A DNA stretch of 18,453 bases, taken from positions 1 through 18,453 of the forward strand of contig BDDC01001927.1 in the NCBI GenBank assembly GCA_001662425.1. Direction: 5' to 3'. Position 1 is the stretch's first letter, and each line of letters begins with the position of its first letter. The notes under the pieces are model-generated. The model worked only from the letters and a program-made list of their open reading frames with translations. It searched no databases and was not told where the DNA came from. The DNA is from Chlamydomonas sphaeroides (lineage: Eukaryota > Chlorophyta > Chlorophyceae > Chlamydomonadales > Chlamydomonadaceae). This document shows, in pieces, positions 8,397 to 18,425 of the stretch. The position numbers and the translations under genes are program-made.

Positions 8397-11300
8397 CTAC
8401 CGAAAGTAGCGGGGCGAGGCCAGACCCGTCGGGCCCAGCACGCGGGGCCCTGCTGGCGGCGGTGCAGGGCCCCCTTGGCGCGATCCGAACAGACCATCTC
8501 CCGCCTCCCGTCTTGCTGGCTCCAACACCGCCCAGCACTGCTTCAGGGTCTTCTGCCGCGACTTCTTGTCCGCCGCGGCGGCGCCCTGCGGTCCGGGCTC
8601 GCACGCCTGCACGGCACACGGCTCGGCGGCCGTGGCGCCCTCCACCGGCGCCCCCGCGGCCGCCTCCTCGCGGCCAGGCAGCGGCAGCCGCGGGAAGGAC
8701 AGTGCGGCGGTGCGCTGAGGTGGCGCCTCCTGTGCCGGCTGTGGGCCGGCCGCCGGGCGGAGCGCAGCGCCGAAGCCCGCGCCCCACGCTGCCGGCCGCC
8801 AGGCGCCGCTATCCTGCACCGCGGATGCCGCTGGGCCGTCCTCGCCGGGAGCGCAGCGGCTGGACTCGTCAACTGGCAGGGCCGGAGACGACGCCACGGG
8901 CTGCCGCGGCAGCGGTTGGGCGGCTGCCACCGCTGCCACAGAACGCTCCATGCCGAGCTGCTGGCCCCGGCCCGGCTCCGTGCCGCCTGGTCGCCCAAAC
9001 AGGCAGCTGAAGTCAAGACTGCCCTGCTGATCCAGGCCATCGCCCCCTGTCTCGAAGCCCTGGCTCCGCAGCTCGAAGCCCCCGTCGCCGCTGGACCGTC
9101 CCTGGCGCCCGAAGCCCAGCTCGCCGCCGCCGCCGAAGAGCTGCGCCGGTGACGCTACTGTGCGCTCATCCGGCAGCAGCAGCTGGCAGCGCATAGGCTC
9201 GTGCCATGCCGCGGCCGTGTCCTCGCCCAGCTGGTCCTCCGGGTAGGTGGCGGGCACAAACTGAGTGCTGTCCGAAGGCTGTGGTTGCTGCGACGTCTGC
9301 TGGTGCTGCTGGGTCGCCTGCGTCTCGAACACCACTGACAGCGACCGTACGCTGCGCTCCAGGTCCATGGCCTCATCCTCCTCACCCTCGTCGAAAGCCA
9401 GGGCGTGCCCCTCGTCCTCACCCTCCCCGTCCGTGGCCCACCCCTCCTCGCTCTCCTCGCTGACCGCCGCCAGGCCATGCAGGCCGTTGCTGTCGGACTC
9501 CTGCGGCGACGGCCCCAGCTCCTCCTCAGATTGCTCGTCGTCGGGGTCCTCGGGGTCAAGCACCAGCCGACGGATGGCGGGCGCGAGCTCCAGCTCCTGA
9601 GCCCTCAGCGCGGCGCCCTCCTTGGCGAGCCGAGACGCGCTGCGCCGGCGCCGCGTGCTGGTGCCGTAAGGCTGAGCCGATGGCTGCGGCTTTTGGGCTG
9701 ACGGCTGTGGCGCCTGGGCGCCCGGCGACAGTAGGCCGAAGCCGAAGGGCGATTGCACGACACCGACTTGCTCCGCGCGCTCCTCCTCGGCCCGGCGCAG
9801 GAAGAAGTCGCGGGAGGCGGCGGAGGTGCGGTTGCCGGTGCGCGAGACGGTGCCGACCTTGGGGGCCGGACTATCGGACCCAACGCCGAGAGATGCTGCT
9901 GACACGCCCGGCGCGCGTAGGAGGCCAGCGTGCGGCCGCGACTTCTGGGCAGACGGCTGCGGCGCCCGACCGCCCGGCGACAGCAGGCCGAAGCCAAACG
10001 GCGACTGCACGGCACGGCCCTGCTCCGCACGCTCCTCCGCGGCCCGGCGCTCGAAGAAGTCCCGGGCGGCCGCTGATGTGCGGTTGCCGGTGCGCGAAGC
10101 AGTGCCGATCTTGGGAGCAGGGCTGTCAGAGCCGTCGCCAACCATCCCAGCTGCCAGGCCCGGGGCACGCAGGAGGCCACCGAGGGGCTTGGCTTGTTGC
10201 CTAGACGGCTGTGGCGCCCGACCACCTGGTGACAGGAGGCCGAAGCCAAAGGGTGAATGCACGGCACCACCTTGCTCCTCTCGCTCCTCCTCGGCCCGGC
10301 GCTCAAAGAACTCCCTAGCCGCCGCCGACGTGCGTGACGCGGTGCCGACCTTGGGAGCCGGGCTGTCGGAACCGTCTTTGACACCTGCCAGCGAGCCGCT
10401 AGCCTTGAGCAGGCCGGCGTGGGACCGGGCCCGCGAGCCCGTGGGTTTCTGCACCGACGGCCGTGGCGCCCGACCGCCCGGCGACAGCAGGCCGAAGCCA
10501 AACGGCGACTGCACGGCACCGCCCTGCTCTGCACGCTCCTCCTCGGCCCGGCGCTCGAAGAAGTCCCGGGCGGCCGCTGATGTGCGGTTGCCGGTGCGCG
10601 AAGCAGTGCCGATCTTGGGAGCAGGGCTGTCAGAGCCGTCGCCAACCATCCCAGCTGCCAGGCCCGGGGCACGCAGGAGGCCACCGAGGGGCTTGGCTTG
10701 TTGCCTAGACGGCTGTGGCGCCCGACCACCTGGTGACAGGAGGCCGAAGCCAAAGGGTGAATGCACGGCACCACCTTGCTCCTCTCGCTCCTCCTCGGCC
10801 CGGCGCTCAAAGAACTCCCTAGCCGCCGCCGACGTGCGTGACGCGGTGCCGACCTTGGGAGCCGGGCTGTCGGAACCGTCGCCCATCATGCCGACTGCCA
10901 AACCAAGGCCTCTCGGCGCGGCGCGAACGTGCTCTCGGCTGCCCACAGGGGCCCCACGAAAGCACGGCGATGCGGAGACGGGCTGCGGGCCGTCCGCAAA
11001 GGCCTGCGCGCGGAGCAGCGACGGCGGCGGAGAAGCAGCGCGCTCCTCGACTGGGCTGCTCGGGCTCCCGTCCGCGGCAGCCTCAGCGTCGCCCTCCCAG
11101 ACGTAGGACCTCCGCGGCCGCTTGCTGGGAGTCGGGTTGCCGCCGGCCCCGGCCGCAACCTCCAGTGCCAGAGCGCCGCCCGGGAAGCTCCGGCGACCGC
11201 TGCTGCGCGGAGGCTCCAGCTGCGCGGCCTCGGCTGCCGACAGCGAAAACGGCCGCAGCCGCGGGCCGTCAGGCGAGCGGGGACCGTCACTGCCCATGTC

Positions 11301-14300
11301 GACGTCCTGTGACGCGGCTTGGTCCTCGCCGTCATTGTCGCTGCCGACGGTGGTGTACCGAGCAGCGGCAGACAGGACGCACTCAGGGCCCAGGCTGGGC
11401 ATGGCCCCGAAAACAAAGCTGGGCATGGCATTGATTACGTCGTCAGCCGGGCCGTCGGCTGAATCGTCGTCGTCGTCGTCGTTTGGGCCGGGCGCTACAC
11501 CGGCGCTGACTGAGGGCACGCTGTGCAGCGAGGGAGCGCTGCCGGCGATGAAGCCGGGTGCGCCCGCCAGGTTGCGGCCGGCAGCGAAAGGCGGCGCGGC
11601 GGCAAAGGGGGTGGCGAGGGATGCGCCGGCACGCCGCGAGGGCGTAGGCGACGCGGCCACTGAGTCAAGGATCAGAGGTAGCGGCAGCGGCAGCGCCGGG
11701 GGCGTGGCGCCACGGGGCGAGCGGGCCGGGGAGCGCTGGCTCGAGGCCGGCGTGGCTCGAGGCGACGCGGACACGGCGGGCACTCGGCGCGGCGTGCCAA
11801 CACTAGTGGCGCCACCGTCGGCGCTGCTGGATGGCAGGGCCGACATCGTGGCGGTGGGGTTGACCGGCAGCGGCAGCGGCTCCCGCGGTGGCGTGTTCTC
11901 CTTGTCGTTGTCCGTCTCGTCCTGCCACTCGCTATCGCTGCCATCACCACCGTAGACCTCGCCGCCGCCAGCCACCGCAGCGTCGCCATCATCCACCTCG
12001 CCACTGCCCGAGCGGCGCATTAGCGCCCAGCCGCGCAGGCCATCGTCGCCACCGGCAGGAGCGTCGCTGCTGGCACCGCCGACGTCCATGACATCCCAAT
12101 CCAGCGCCGCCAGCGCGCCGCGCAGCTGTGGGGCCCTCAGGGCCTCGTCCTCGTCGTCGCTGCTGTCGGCCAATGCCGCAGCCCCGCCGGCGCCGTTGAT
12201 GAGGACGTTTGGGTCGTACGGCCCCGTGTCCTCGGGGTGCATCATGCGGTGGCGCAGCGCGGGGCCCACGTCTGCGCCATCCTCGACGTCATACTTGGCC
12301 ACAAAGGTAGGCCCAAAGAGGGAGCGCGGGCTGCGGAGGCCAAGGCTGCCGGAGGGCGACGCCGGCTGCTGCAGCTGCTGCTGCGATCCCCCGTCGAGCA
12401 GGCGCTCGATGGTGGCGGCGACGCCGGCGCCACGGCGTGGCGAAGCGGTGGCGTCGACGACGCCTGGGCCCTCCTCCGCCAGGGAGAACAGCTGCCGGCC
12501 CACACCCATGCCGGCACCGTGACGGGGCGGCTGCTCGTCGGGCGGGCTGCGGTTGCGGCTGCGGGAGCCGTGGCGTGGCGACGCAACGCCAAACAACGCC
12601 TCGGGCCCAGCTGCAGCAGGTGCAGTGCAGCCGCGTGGTGAACCCCGCATGAGCTGCGCCACAACGCCCTGAGGCGGCGGCGGCCGCTGGCAGGCACCAT
12701 CGCTGAAAGCCGCGCCGCTGCCTCCGGAGGAGCTCGGCCCAGAGCCGGAGCTGTGGGACGAGTGTGAAGGGCTGAACGGGCCTAGCCGCGAGCGCGGGCG
12801 CGCGCAGCTGGGCACAGCCCGTGGCGAGATGGCTGGCATGCGGGCGGCAGCCGAGGGGCCGGGCTGCTGCGGTGGCGGCTGCTGCAGCTCCTCGCCCCGC
12901 CCAGCACCGGCCTCGTGGCTGCCAGCAGTTTGCTGCGGCCGCATATGCGCAGGAGACTGCGTGCGGACCTGAGCCAGGCTGCGCATCGCCGCCTCGAGGC
13001 CGCCATCGAGGCAGGCGGCCGAGGACGATCCGGTGTCAGCTTGAAAGTCGACACCGGGCGCGGAAAGTGCCGGTGCGGGCAAGGGCTGCTCCATGCCGGC
13101 CTCGCCCCGGCGTGGGCTCTGCCAGCGGTTGACTGCAGGGCTGAAGATGGGCACGGGAGGGAGCGGACCGCTGCGACGCGACTGGGGCGCCGGCTGAGCG
13201 GGCGCCACCGACACCGGTGAGCGGAGGGCGCTTGCGCGAAGGGCGGCTGCGCCAGTGAGCGCCATGGTGAAGCCGGCGCCAGCGGTCGTGGCGGCCGCGG
13301 GCGGTGATGCGGGGGCTCCGGCCAGTCCCGCAGAGGGCGCTACGCTGATAGCAGGCACAGCCGGCGCCGCTGGCACGGGCGTGGCGGCCGCCTGCGGTGT
13401 GCGGCCCAAGTTCAGCCGCATCTGCACCAGCCGCCGGCCGCTGGCGGGCTTGGCGGCGGTGGCCGGCGTCCGCGGCGCTGGACCACCAGGGGCGGGCCGA
13501 GGCACCGGGGCCTCCGGCGCGACCTCCGGGGCCGAGTCAAGGACGAGCTGCGCCGGGACGGCGGCAGGTGAGGGCGCCCGATCAGCCGCCGGGGCGGAGC
13601 CACAGCGAGCCGGTAGCCGCGACAGCGTCCACACGTGCACGGCGGCCGAGTCGCTGCACGTCGCGACCTGCCGCCAGTCGGCGCCGCACCAGGCCACGCC
13701 TGAGACCTCGTCCGCGTGCGGCAGGTGCACGGGCGGGCGGGAGGGGTCGACAGCGCTCCAGACGTGGGCGCCCGTGCCGTGCGAGCCGCTGAGGACGTAG
13801 TCGCCGCAGGGCGAGAAGGCGGCGCTCTGATAGAAGCTTTTGAGCACGGGCTGTGGCGCACACCACGTGGCGAGCGGACCCAGAGCCAGGCGGCTAAGCG
13901 ACAGCACGTGGTGCTGCGAGTAGAGGCAGGAGACCAGCAGGCGGTCGCCTGGGGTCAGGCGGAGAGGGACAAGGGGACCGAAGAGGGCGTCAGATGAAGT
14001 TCGGCTGGATGCGGAGCGCACGGCTGGCAACGCAAGTGTCACTCCGCAAGGGCATGTGCGAGGCCCGCGGTCGCACCCGAGTCTGACACGGCAATGTGCG
14101 TAATGCCGGTAGCCGACATGTGCGAGGGGCAGGTGTAGGCAGCAACCTCGTGTGGCGTGCCCGCAGCGGCTGCATCCACCGGGGCCTTGGCCTTGGAACC
14201 CCGGCCTGCGCACAATGGGACGCACATATAAGGATCAAGCCACTGCCCCTCGTCGTTGCTCATGCGCCCATTGCAAGCCTTTTCCTTGCGTACCCGTCTG

Positions 14301-15544
14301 TGGCGGTGGCCTGGGAAGCTCCAGGTCGCACATGGGCAGTCCACGCATGCGCAGATCCCACAGCTTGACCGTCGTGTCCTGCGCGCCGCCCGAAACCAGC
14401 AGGTAGGACGACGGCACAAACGCCACAGACGTGACCGTCACGGCCGCAGGCTTGGCCGCACGGGATGAGCCGCGGCCCGTGCCATGCGGCGCCGTGCGGG
14501 TGTGGGCCCCCTCCTGCATCCACACAGGTGATAGCACTGGCACGCCGTCGAGGCTCGAGCCGGCGAGCGGGCGGCGGCTGGGCGCGGCTGAGGTGCCCGG
14601 ACAGCGGGCGTCCCATAGAATGATGCGGCCGTCGCGCGAGCCTGAAGGGACACGGGCACGTGGGCGGTCAACACCTTGGTTCGTTGCCATGCCTTTGCAA
14701 GATTCGATGGACGGCTGGCATCGTTAGGGTTTGCCACCCACCTGTGGCGAACACATCCTCGCACAGGTGCATCGGGCACACGGATTTGACGCTCCCATCG
14801 TGCCCGTCCGCCACCGCCAGCGCCCGAGCTGTGTGCGTGTCCCAGACGCCAACTTGATGGTCTCCTGAAGCGGTGTAGATAGTGGTGTCGCCCTGCATGC
14901 AAGCCCAGACGGGTAAGCCATGGCAATGGCGCTGTTGCGGCAAGCTGTAAATACTAGGGCCTACCTTGGCCCAAGCCAGGTCGAAGATGGCGTTGCGGTG
15001 GCAGGCCCAGTGCACTCGGGGCCGCCAGCTGCCGTCAGCCAAGCGGCTCGGCATCGTTCCTAGGTCGGCCGTGGTTGCGATGGTCACATAGCCTTCCTCT
15101 CCTGCTACAGCGAGCAACTGGCTGTTGTCCAGGGGTGCGCTCTGACAGGGGGTGCGACGATGAGCGAATGCTCAGGGGGTCGAGGTTCGCACACTTTGCA
15201 GATGGCCTCTGCTCTGCAGCAATCGCTAGCAGTCTCAATCGCCCTCACGATTTATAGCTTCTGGAGGTTCATCTACTCACCCTGTTGAATTTGCAAGTAA
15301 GGGGCAGCCCCGCAGTCTCCGTCGCGGGCGGCAGCGGGATCACCGTCTCGCTGGCCTCAAAATTAATGTTACCAAGTATGTCTCGCTGGCAAAGTCGCTG
15401 GCTGCCGGAGCCTGTGCCGGCGCGCGCGGGAATGGCAAGGGTCAACTTGTGTTCGAAGAGCCGAAGCCCATAGCAAAGCTCACGTGGACCAAGTTCTCTG
15501 CCAAAGATGCCGTCGACCAGGTTACGGCCACGCAGCGGCTGCAT
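8397..15544 (-). CDS. CDT2: CDT2/DTL, WD40 substrate receptor of the CRL4 ubiquitin ligase, with a giant tail
   Basis: Exons on the minus strand: 15544-15281, 15141-14965, 14892-14742, 14641-14294, 14205-14077 and 13948-8397, giving 2,206 aa; human DTL is about 730. Introns are 72-139 nt, all GT-AG, and the phases join exactly. CDT2 proteins dock on DDB1-CUL4 and ubiquitinate PCNA-bound CDT1, p21-type inhibitors and SET8. Seven WD40 blades lie within residues 89-468, with family signatures LLAVAGEEGYV, NAIFDLAW, DGRIILWDARC and VKLWDLR; WDAR (207-210) and WDLR (292-295) are the two DDB1-contact WDxR motifs. The tail, one 5.55-kb exon, is rich in SP/TP sites and has a KEN box at 1039-1041, five repeats (1379 to about 1786), an acidic tract (about 1820-1890) and QKTLKQCW at 2155-2162. 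The start is the first ATG after the in-frame stop at 15635-15637. Confidence 0.93.
8532..8555 (-). other. Degenerate PIP-box in the CDT2 tail
   Basis: Encodes QKTLKQCW, residues 2155-2162, preceded by basic KKSR and 45 residues from the end. The PCNA-binding consensus is Q-x-x-(I/L/M)-x-x-aromatic-aromatic. Glutamine and leucine are in place, but the aromatic pair is Cys-Trp. Animal CDT2 carries a PIP box near its C-terminus, so position supports the reading. Confidence 0.55.
9660..10883 (-). repeat. Five tandem protein repeats of about 80 residues in the CDT2 tail
   Basis: Units start at 10883, 10643, 10379, 10139 and 9887 (80, 88, 80, 84 and about 75 residues). Each has SDSPAPK(V/I)GT, then TSAAxR(E/D)FF(E/L)RR, a charged AEEER helix-like stretch, SPFGFGLLSPG and a variable link usually ending in GLL(R/K)A. 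Units 1 and 3 lack the GNRTSAAARDFF form carried by 2, 4 and 5. Three SP sites per unit give 15 potential CDK sites. Confidence 0.95.
10040..10880. repeat. 337-bp perfect direct duplication at 504-bp spacing
   Basis: 10040-10376 and 10544-10880 are identical by eye; similarity continues leftwards to about 9960 and 10464 with a few substitutions. The offset of 504 bp equals two protein repeat units (168 residues), so the five-unit array partly arose by a recent two-unit duplication that kept the frame. Confidence 0.9.
11895..11903 (-). other. KEN box in CDT2
   Basis: Encodes KEN at residues 1039-1041 within NDKENTPP, in the disordered tail. KEN followed by proline is the classic degron for the anaphase-promoting complex with its CDH1 activator. 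Confidence 0.65.
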
Positions 15545-15546
15545 TT

Positions 15547-15553
15547 GCGCCAA
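15547..15553 (-). promoter_or_regulatory. E2F-like core next to the CDT2 ATG
   Basis: TTGGCGC on the minus strand, 2 nt before the CDT2 start codon. It matches the core TTSGCGC but lacks the leading A/T. Confidence 0.35.
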
Positions 15554-15564
15554 GTATTTGCTCG

Positions 15565-15572
15565 GCGCGAAT
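15565..15572 (-). promoter_or_regulatory. E2F-like site upstream of CDT2
   Basis: ATTCGCGC on the minus strand, 20 nt before the CDT2 ATG, is an exact match to the plant/animal E2F consensus WTTSSCSS. In a GC-rich genome chance matches are frequent, so it is only suggestive. Confidence 0.45.
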
Positions 15573-15645
15573 GCGGCCAAAGATTGCGCGGCTGCTGCTG
15601 GCAGCCGTGTTCGTATATTGTCCTTAGTTGTCCATCAAGCGGCCG

Positions 15646-15653
15646 TTGGCGGG
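15646..15653 (+). promoter_or_regulatory. Weak E2F-like site
   Basis: TTGGCGGG on the plus strand, about 100 bp from the CDT2 start. It is one base from WTTSSCSS because a G precedes the TT. Confidence 0.3.
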
Positions 15654-16065
15654 CGGAAGAGGTGCATAAGGCGTCAAGTTCAGCTGTGTCGCGAACGCAG
15701 CGAGCCGCAGCCAGCCAGCAGTTTCAAGCCTTGCAGTCCAACAGATGAATATGTATGCGTGAAGCTCGCGAGTTACGTGTGCGCGGGCGTCCGGGCAAAG
15801 GCAGTCCGAGCCAGCTTTGGATCCGCGCATTCGATATTCATGTGCCGTTGTGCCCCCTCCTAGCCCGCTGCTCCCAGGACTGGGGACATGCACCAATTGC
15901 GCACGAAGCAAACAAACTTGACTTGTTTGCGGGTACTGGCTGAGCACTTGGCTAAGCATCCCGCCTGAACTGCGAAGGCCCGCGATTTGCACGATCAAGA
16001 AGCCACTAGCCACATTACCATTACACAGCAGAGCCCTTGCCGCGGTACCCGGCAAACCCGTCACC

Positions 16066-16122
16066 ATGCCGCCCGGACTAGGCAGCATGCCACTGTGGCG
16101 CCAGGCCCAGCACCTTCCTTAG
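16066..16122 (+). CDS. Possible uORF before MLH1
   Basis: An 18-codon frame beginning at ATG 16066 and ending in TAG at 16120-16122, in the same frame as MLH1 and 42 nt before its ATG. It encodes MPPGLGSMPLWRQAQHLP. It matters only if the MLH1 transcript starts upstream of 16066, which cannot be told here. It also fixes 16165 as the first usable ATG in that frame. Confidence 0.3.
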   Translation: MPPGLGSMPLWRQAQHLP

Positions 16123-16164
16123 CCGACCCCGTAGGCCCAAGGCTGCACGCCTCACGCCCCCGCG

Positions 16165-18425
16165 ATGACGGACATATCATCAGAGCGCCCCGCGGCCGCG
16201 GCGGCCGGCAGCACCGCGGCCGCCGCTCGGCCGGCGCCTACCGGCCCAGCCAAAATCCACAAGCTGGACGAGGCCGTGGTCAACAAGATTGCTGCTGGCG
16301 AGGTCATCCAGCGGCCTGCTAGCGCGCTAAAGGAAATGCTGGAGAACAGCCTGGACGCCGGCGCCACCAGCATCAGCGTTACCGTCAAGGAGGGCGGCAA
16401 CAAACTGCTGCAGATCACGGACAACGGCTCCGGCATCCGGGCAAGTCCGCCCGCCGGCGCCACCCGCTCCCCGCTCGCCCTGCTCGCCACCCCACACCTG
16501 CCGCGCGTTGTTTCGCCTCCCCGCCTCGACCGCTGCCCAGGTCCCAGACCACCTTCCGAAGCTAACTCCGCCACCCCCACGTGGTGGCTCCTTCTCCCCA
16601 CGCCTTCGCGCCGCCGCCGCCCCAACCCAGCCGACCCTCTCCCCAACCTCCCACCTGCCGCACGCCACACGTCCCTACCAAAACCCTCTCACCACGCCCG
16701 CCCGCCCGCAGAAAGAGGACCTGCCCATCTTGTGCCACCGGCACACCACCTCCAAGCTGACTGCCTTTGAGGACCTCGAGACCATTTCCACTCTGGGATT
16801 CCGGGGCGAAGCGCTCTGCTCAATCAGCTTTGTCAGCCACATGTCCGTGACCACCATGACGCGCGGCGCGCAGTACGGATACCGCGTCACGTTCAAGGTA
16901 CGGCTCACAAACGCGACGCGTACGGCACGCGGCCGTGCCAACACACGAACCAGCCCGTCTACAGCTTTGCACTCGGGCTAAGCTGAGCGACCGCAGCGCG
17001 CGTCGGCGTGCAGCACAGCTATCGGCCGGGGCCCGGCGAGGCGCCGAGCGCCGCCTGCCGCTGCCCCTGCCTCCACCCTGCTTCCTGGCACCCCTGCAGG
17101 ACAGCGAGATGGAGGCTCCCGGCCCCAAGCCGGTGGCCGCGGTGCCCGGCACCACCATCACGGTGGAGGACCTCTTCTACAACGTGCCCACCCGGCGCAA
17201 GGCAAGCGGCGGGCCGGAGGGACAGGGAGAGGTGCATGCGGGCTCTCAAGGCGGTCCGCTGAAACGCCTTTCGGCGCGGCACGGTGCGGCCCTGGCGCCG
17301 CTCCGCTGGGGCCCCTGCGCAGCCGTGCCCTGCGGCACCGCCACGCCCGGTCGCGCCCCAAGCCCCAGCGCCCCAACCCCTCAATCCTCCCCACGCCCCC
17401 AGGCTCTGCGCTCCTCGTCCGATGAGTACGGCCACATAATGGACGTGCTGTCCCGCTACGCGCTGTTCGCGCACCGCGCCGCCTTCCTGTGCCGCCGCGC
17501 CGGCGAGCCGCGGCCCGACCTGTCCACGGCGGGCGGCGGCAGCCGGCTGGACGCGGTGCGGTCGGTGTACGGGGCGGAGGTGGCGCGGGAGCTGCTGCCG
17601 CTGGCGCTGGAGACGGGCGGCGGCATAGGTCCCGAGGTGGCGGTGGATGGACCCATGGGTCTGCGGCTCGAGGTGCGGCGGGGGAGAGGGAGCGAGGGCG
17701 CTGGAGCGAGAGCAGCTCGGCATGAAAGGGTTTGTGGCAAAGGGCTGGGGCAAAGGGGGCTCGGTGGAGGGGGTTGGAAGGCCAGCGGCGAAGGCGCCAG
17801 AGCGCGTGCTGCGGGCATGTCGGCGGAGGAGTGGCCGGCGTGGAGACCGGGGTTCGGGCATGAGTTTACGGGGTACGGTGGGCTGCGAGAGCCAGGTCCC
17901 GGGCCATCCTCTCCTCTCCTCCCCTCCCTGCCCCTGCTCCTCCTTTCCTCCTCACGCCAGGGCCTCATCTCCGGCGCCAACTACACGACCGGCAAGAAGA
18001 CGGTGCTGGTGCTCTTCATCAACGGCCGCTCCGTGGAATGCGCCCCGCTGCGGCGCTGCCTGGAGGGGCTGTACGCCTCTCTGCTGCCTAAGGCAGCCAA
18101 GCCCTGGATGTTCCTGGACATACGGCTGCCGCCGCGCCAGGTGCGCGGCTAGCAAGGCGGCCAGCGGGGGTCGGGGGCGTTACTCGCTACGGCCGCGTGT
18201 GCGCAGGGCGTCGCGAGCCGTCCAGCCCACGGAGCTCGCCGGCGTGGGGCGCGTGCTTCTTGCTCCCTGCTGCCTGCTGCCCCACCGGTCCCCCAGCCTG
18301 CTCCCTCTCTGCTCACGCCTGCTGCCCCACCGACCCTCTCTCCTCTTCCCCCTGCTGCCGTCCTGCTGCCGCAGGTGGAGGTCAACATGCACCCCACCAA
18401 GCGGGAGGTGGGCTTCATGCACCAG
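16165..18425 (+). CDS. MLH1: DNA mismatch repair protein MLH1, N-terminal part (cut by window end)
   Basis: Exons: 16165-16440, 16712-16897, 17100-17201, 17403-17672, 17961-18140 and 18375-18425, giving 355 residues. MLH1 is a MutL-family GHKL ATPase that pairs with PMS1/PMS2-type partners, is recruited by MutS homologues and directs strand removal in mismatch repair. The ATPase motifs are present: KEMLENSLDAG (Glu57 and Asn61 align with human Glu34 and Asn38), DNGSGIR (86-92), TSKL, GFRGEAL and GTTITVEDLFYN-PTRRK. The transducer domain follows, with VLFINGRSVE and VNMHPTKREV. A 29-residue Ala/Pro-rich leader precedes KIHKLDEAVVNKIAAGEV and is longer than in animals. All introns are phase 0; introns 1 and 3 use GC donors. 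The C-terminal dimerisation and endonuclease-related part lies beyond the window. Confidence 0.96.
16441..16711 (+). other. GC-AG intron 1 of MLH1
   Basis: Donor cgg|gcaagt, acceptor cccgcag|aaagag, 271 nt. The join gives GSGIR-KEDLPILC, which follows the MLH1 family without gap. The nearest GT would shift the frame. Confidence 0.9.
17202..17402 (+). other. GC-AG intron 3 of MLH1
   Basis: Donor aag|gcaagc, acceptor cccccag|gctctg, 201 nt. The join gives PTRRK-ALRSSSDEYG, matching the family. The intron is a multiple of three with no in-frame stop, so automatic annotation may read through it and add 67 spurious residues. Confidence 0.85.

Larger units (their letters stand above)
15545..16164. 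promoter_or_regulatory. Divergent CDT2-MLH1 intergenic region
   Basis: 620 bp separate the CDT2 ATG (minus, 15544) from the MLH1 ATG (plus, 16165). It should contain both promoters and 5' UTRs. No TATA box in a convincing position was seen. The CDT2 side holds E2F-like sites and the MLH1 side holds a short uORF. Open frames here have no protein-like content. Confidence 0.75.

Noticed and set aside
9826..11106. Plus-strand 426-codon repeat frame
   Set aside because: Antisense shadow of the CDT2 tail repeats, whose repeat length is a multiple of three.
13949..14225. Upstream extension of the long CDT2 frame to 14225
   Set aside because: WD40 alignment and splice borders show that 14076-13949 is an intron and that exon 5 uses a different frame.
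15545..15580. Longer CDT2 N-terminus starting at 15580
   Set aside because: The codon there is TTG, not ATG. The first ATG in the frame is at 15544.
16935..18152. Uninterrupted 405-codon plus frame across MLH1 exons 3-5
   Set aside because: It contains three in-frame introns; the inserted sequence breaks the MLH1 alignment and is low-complexity.
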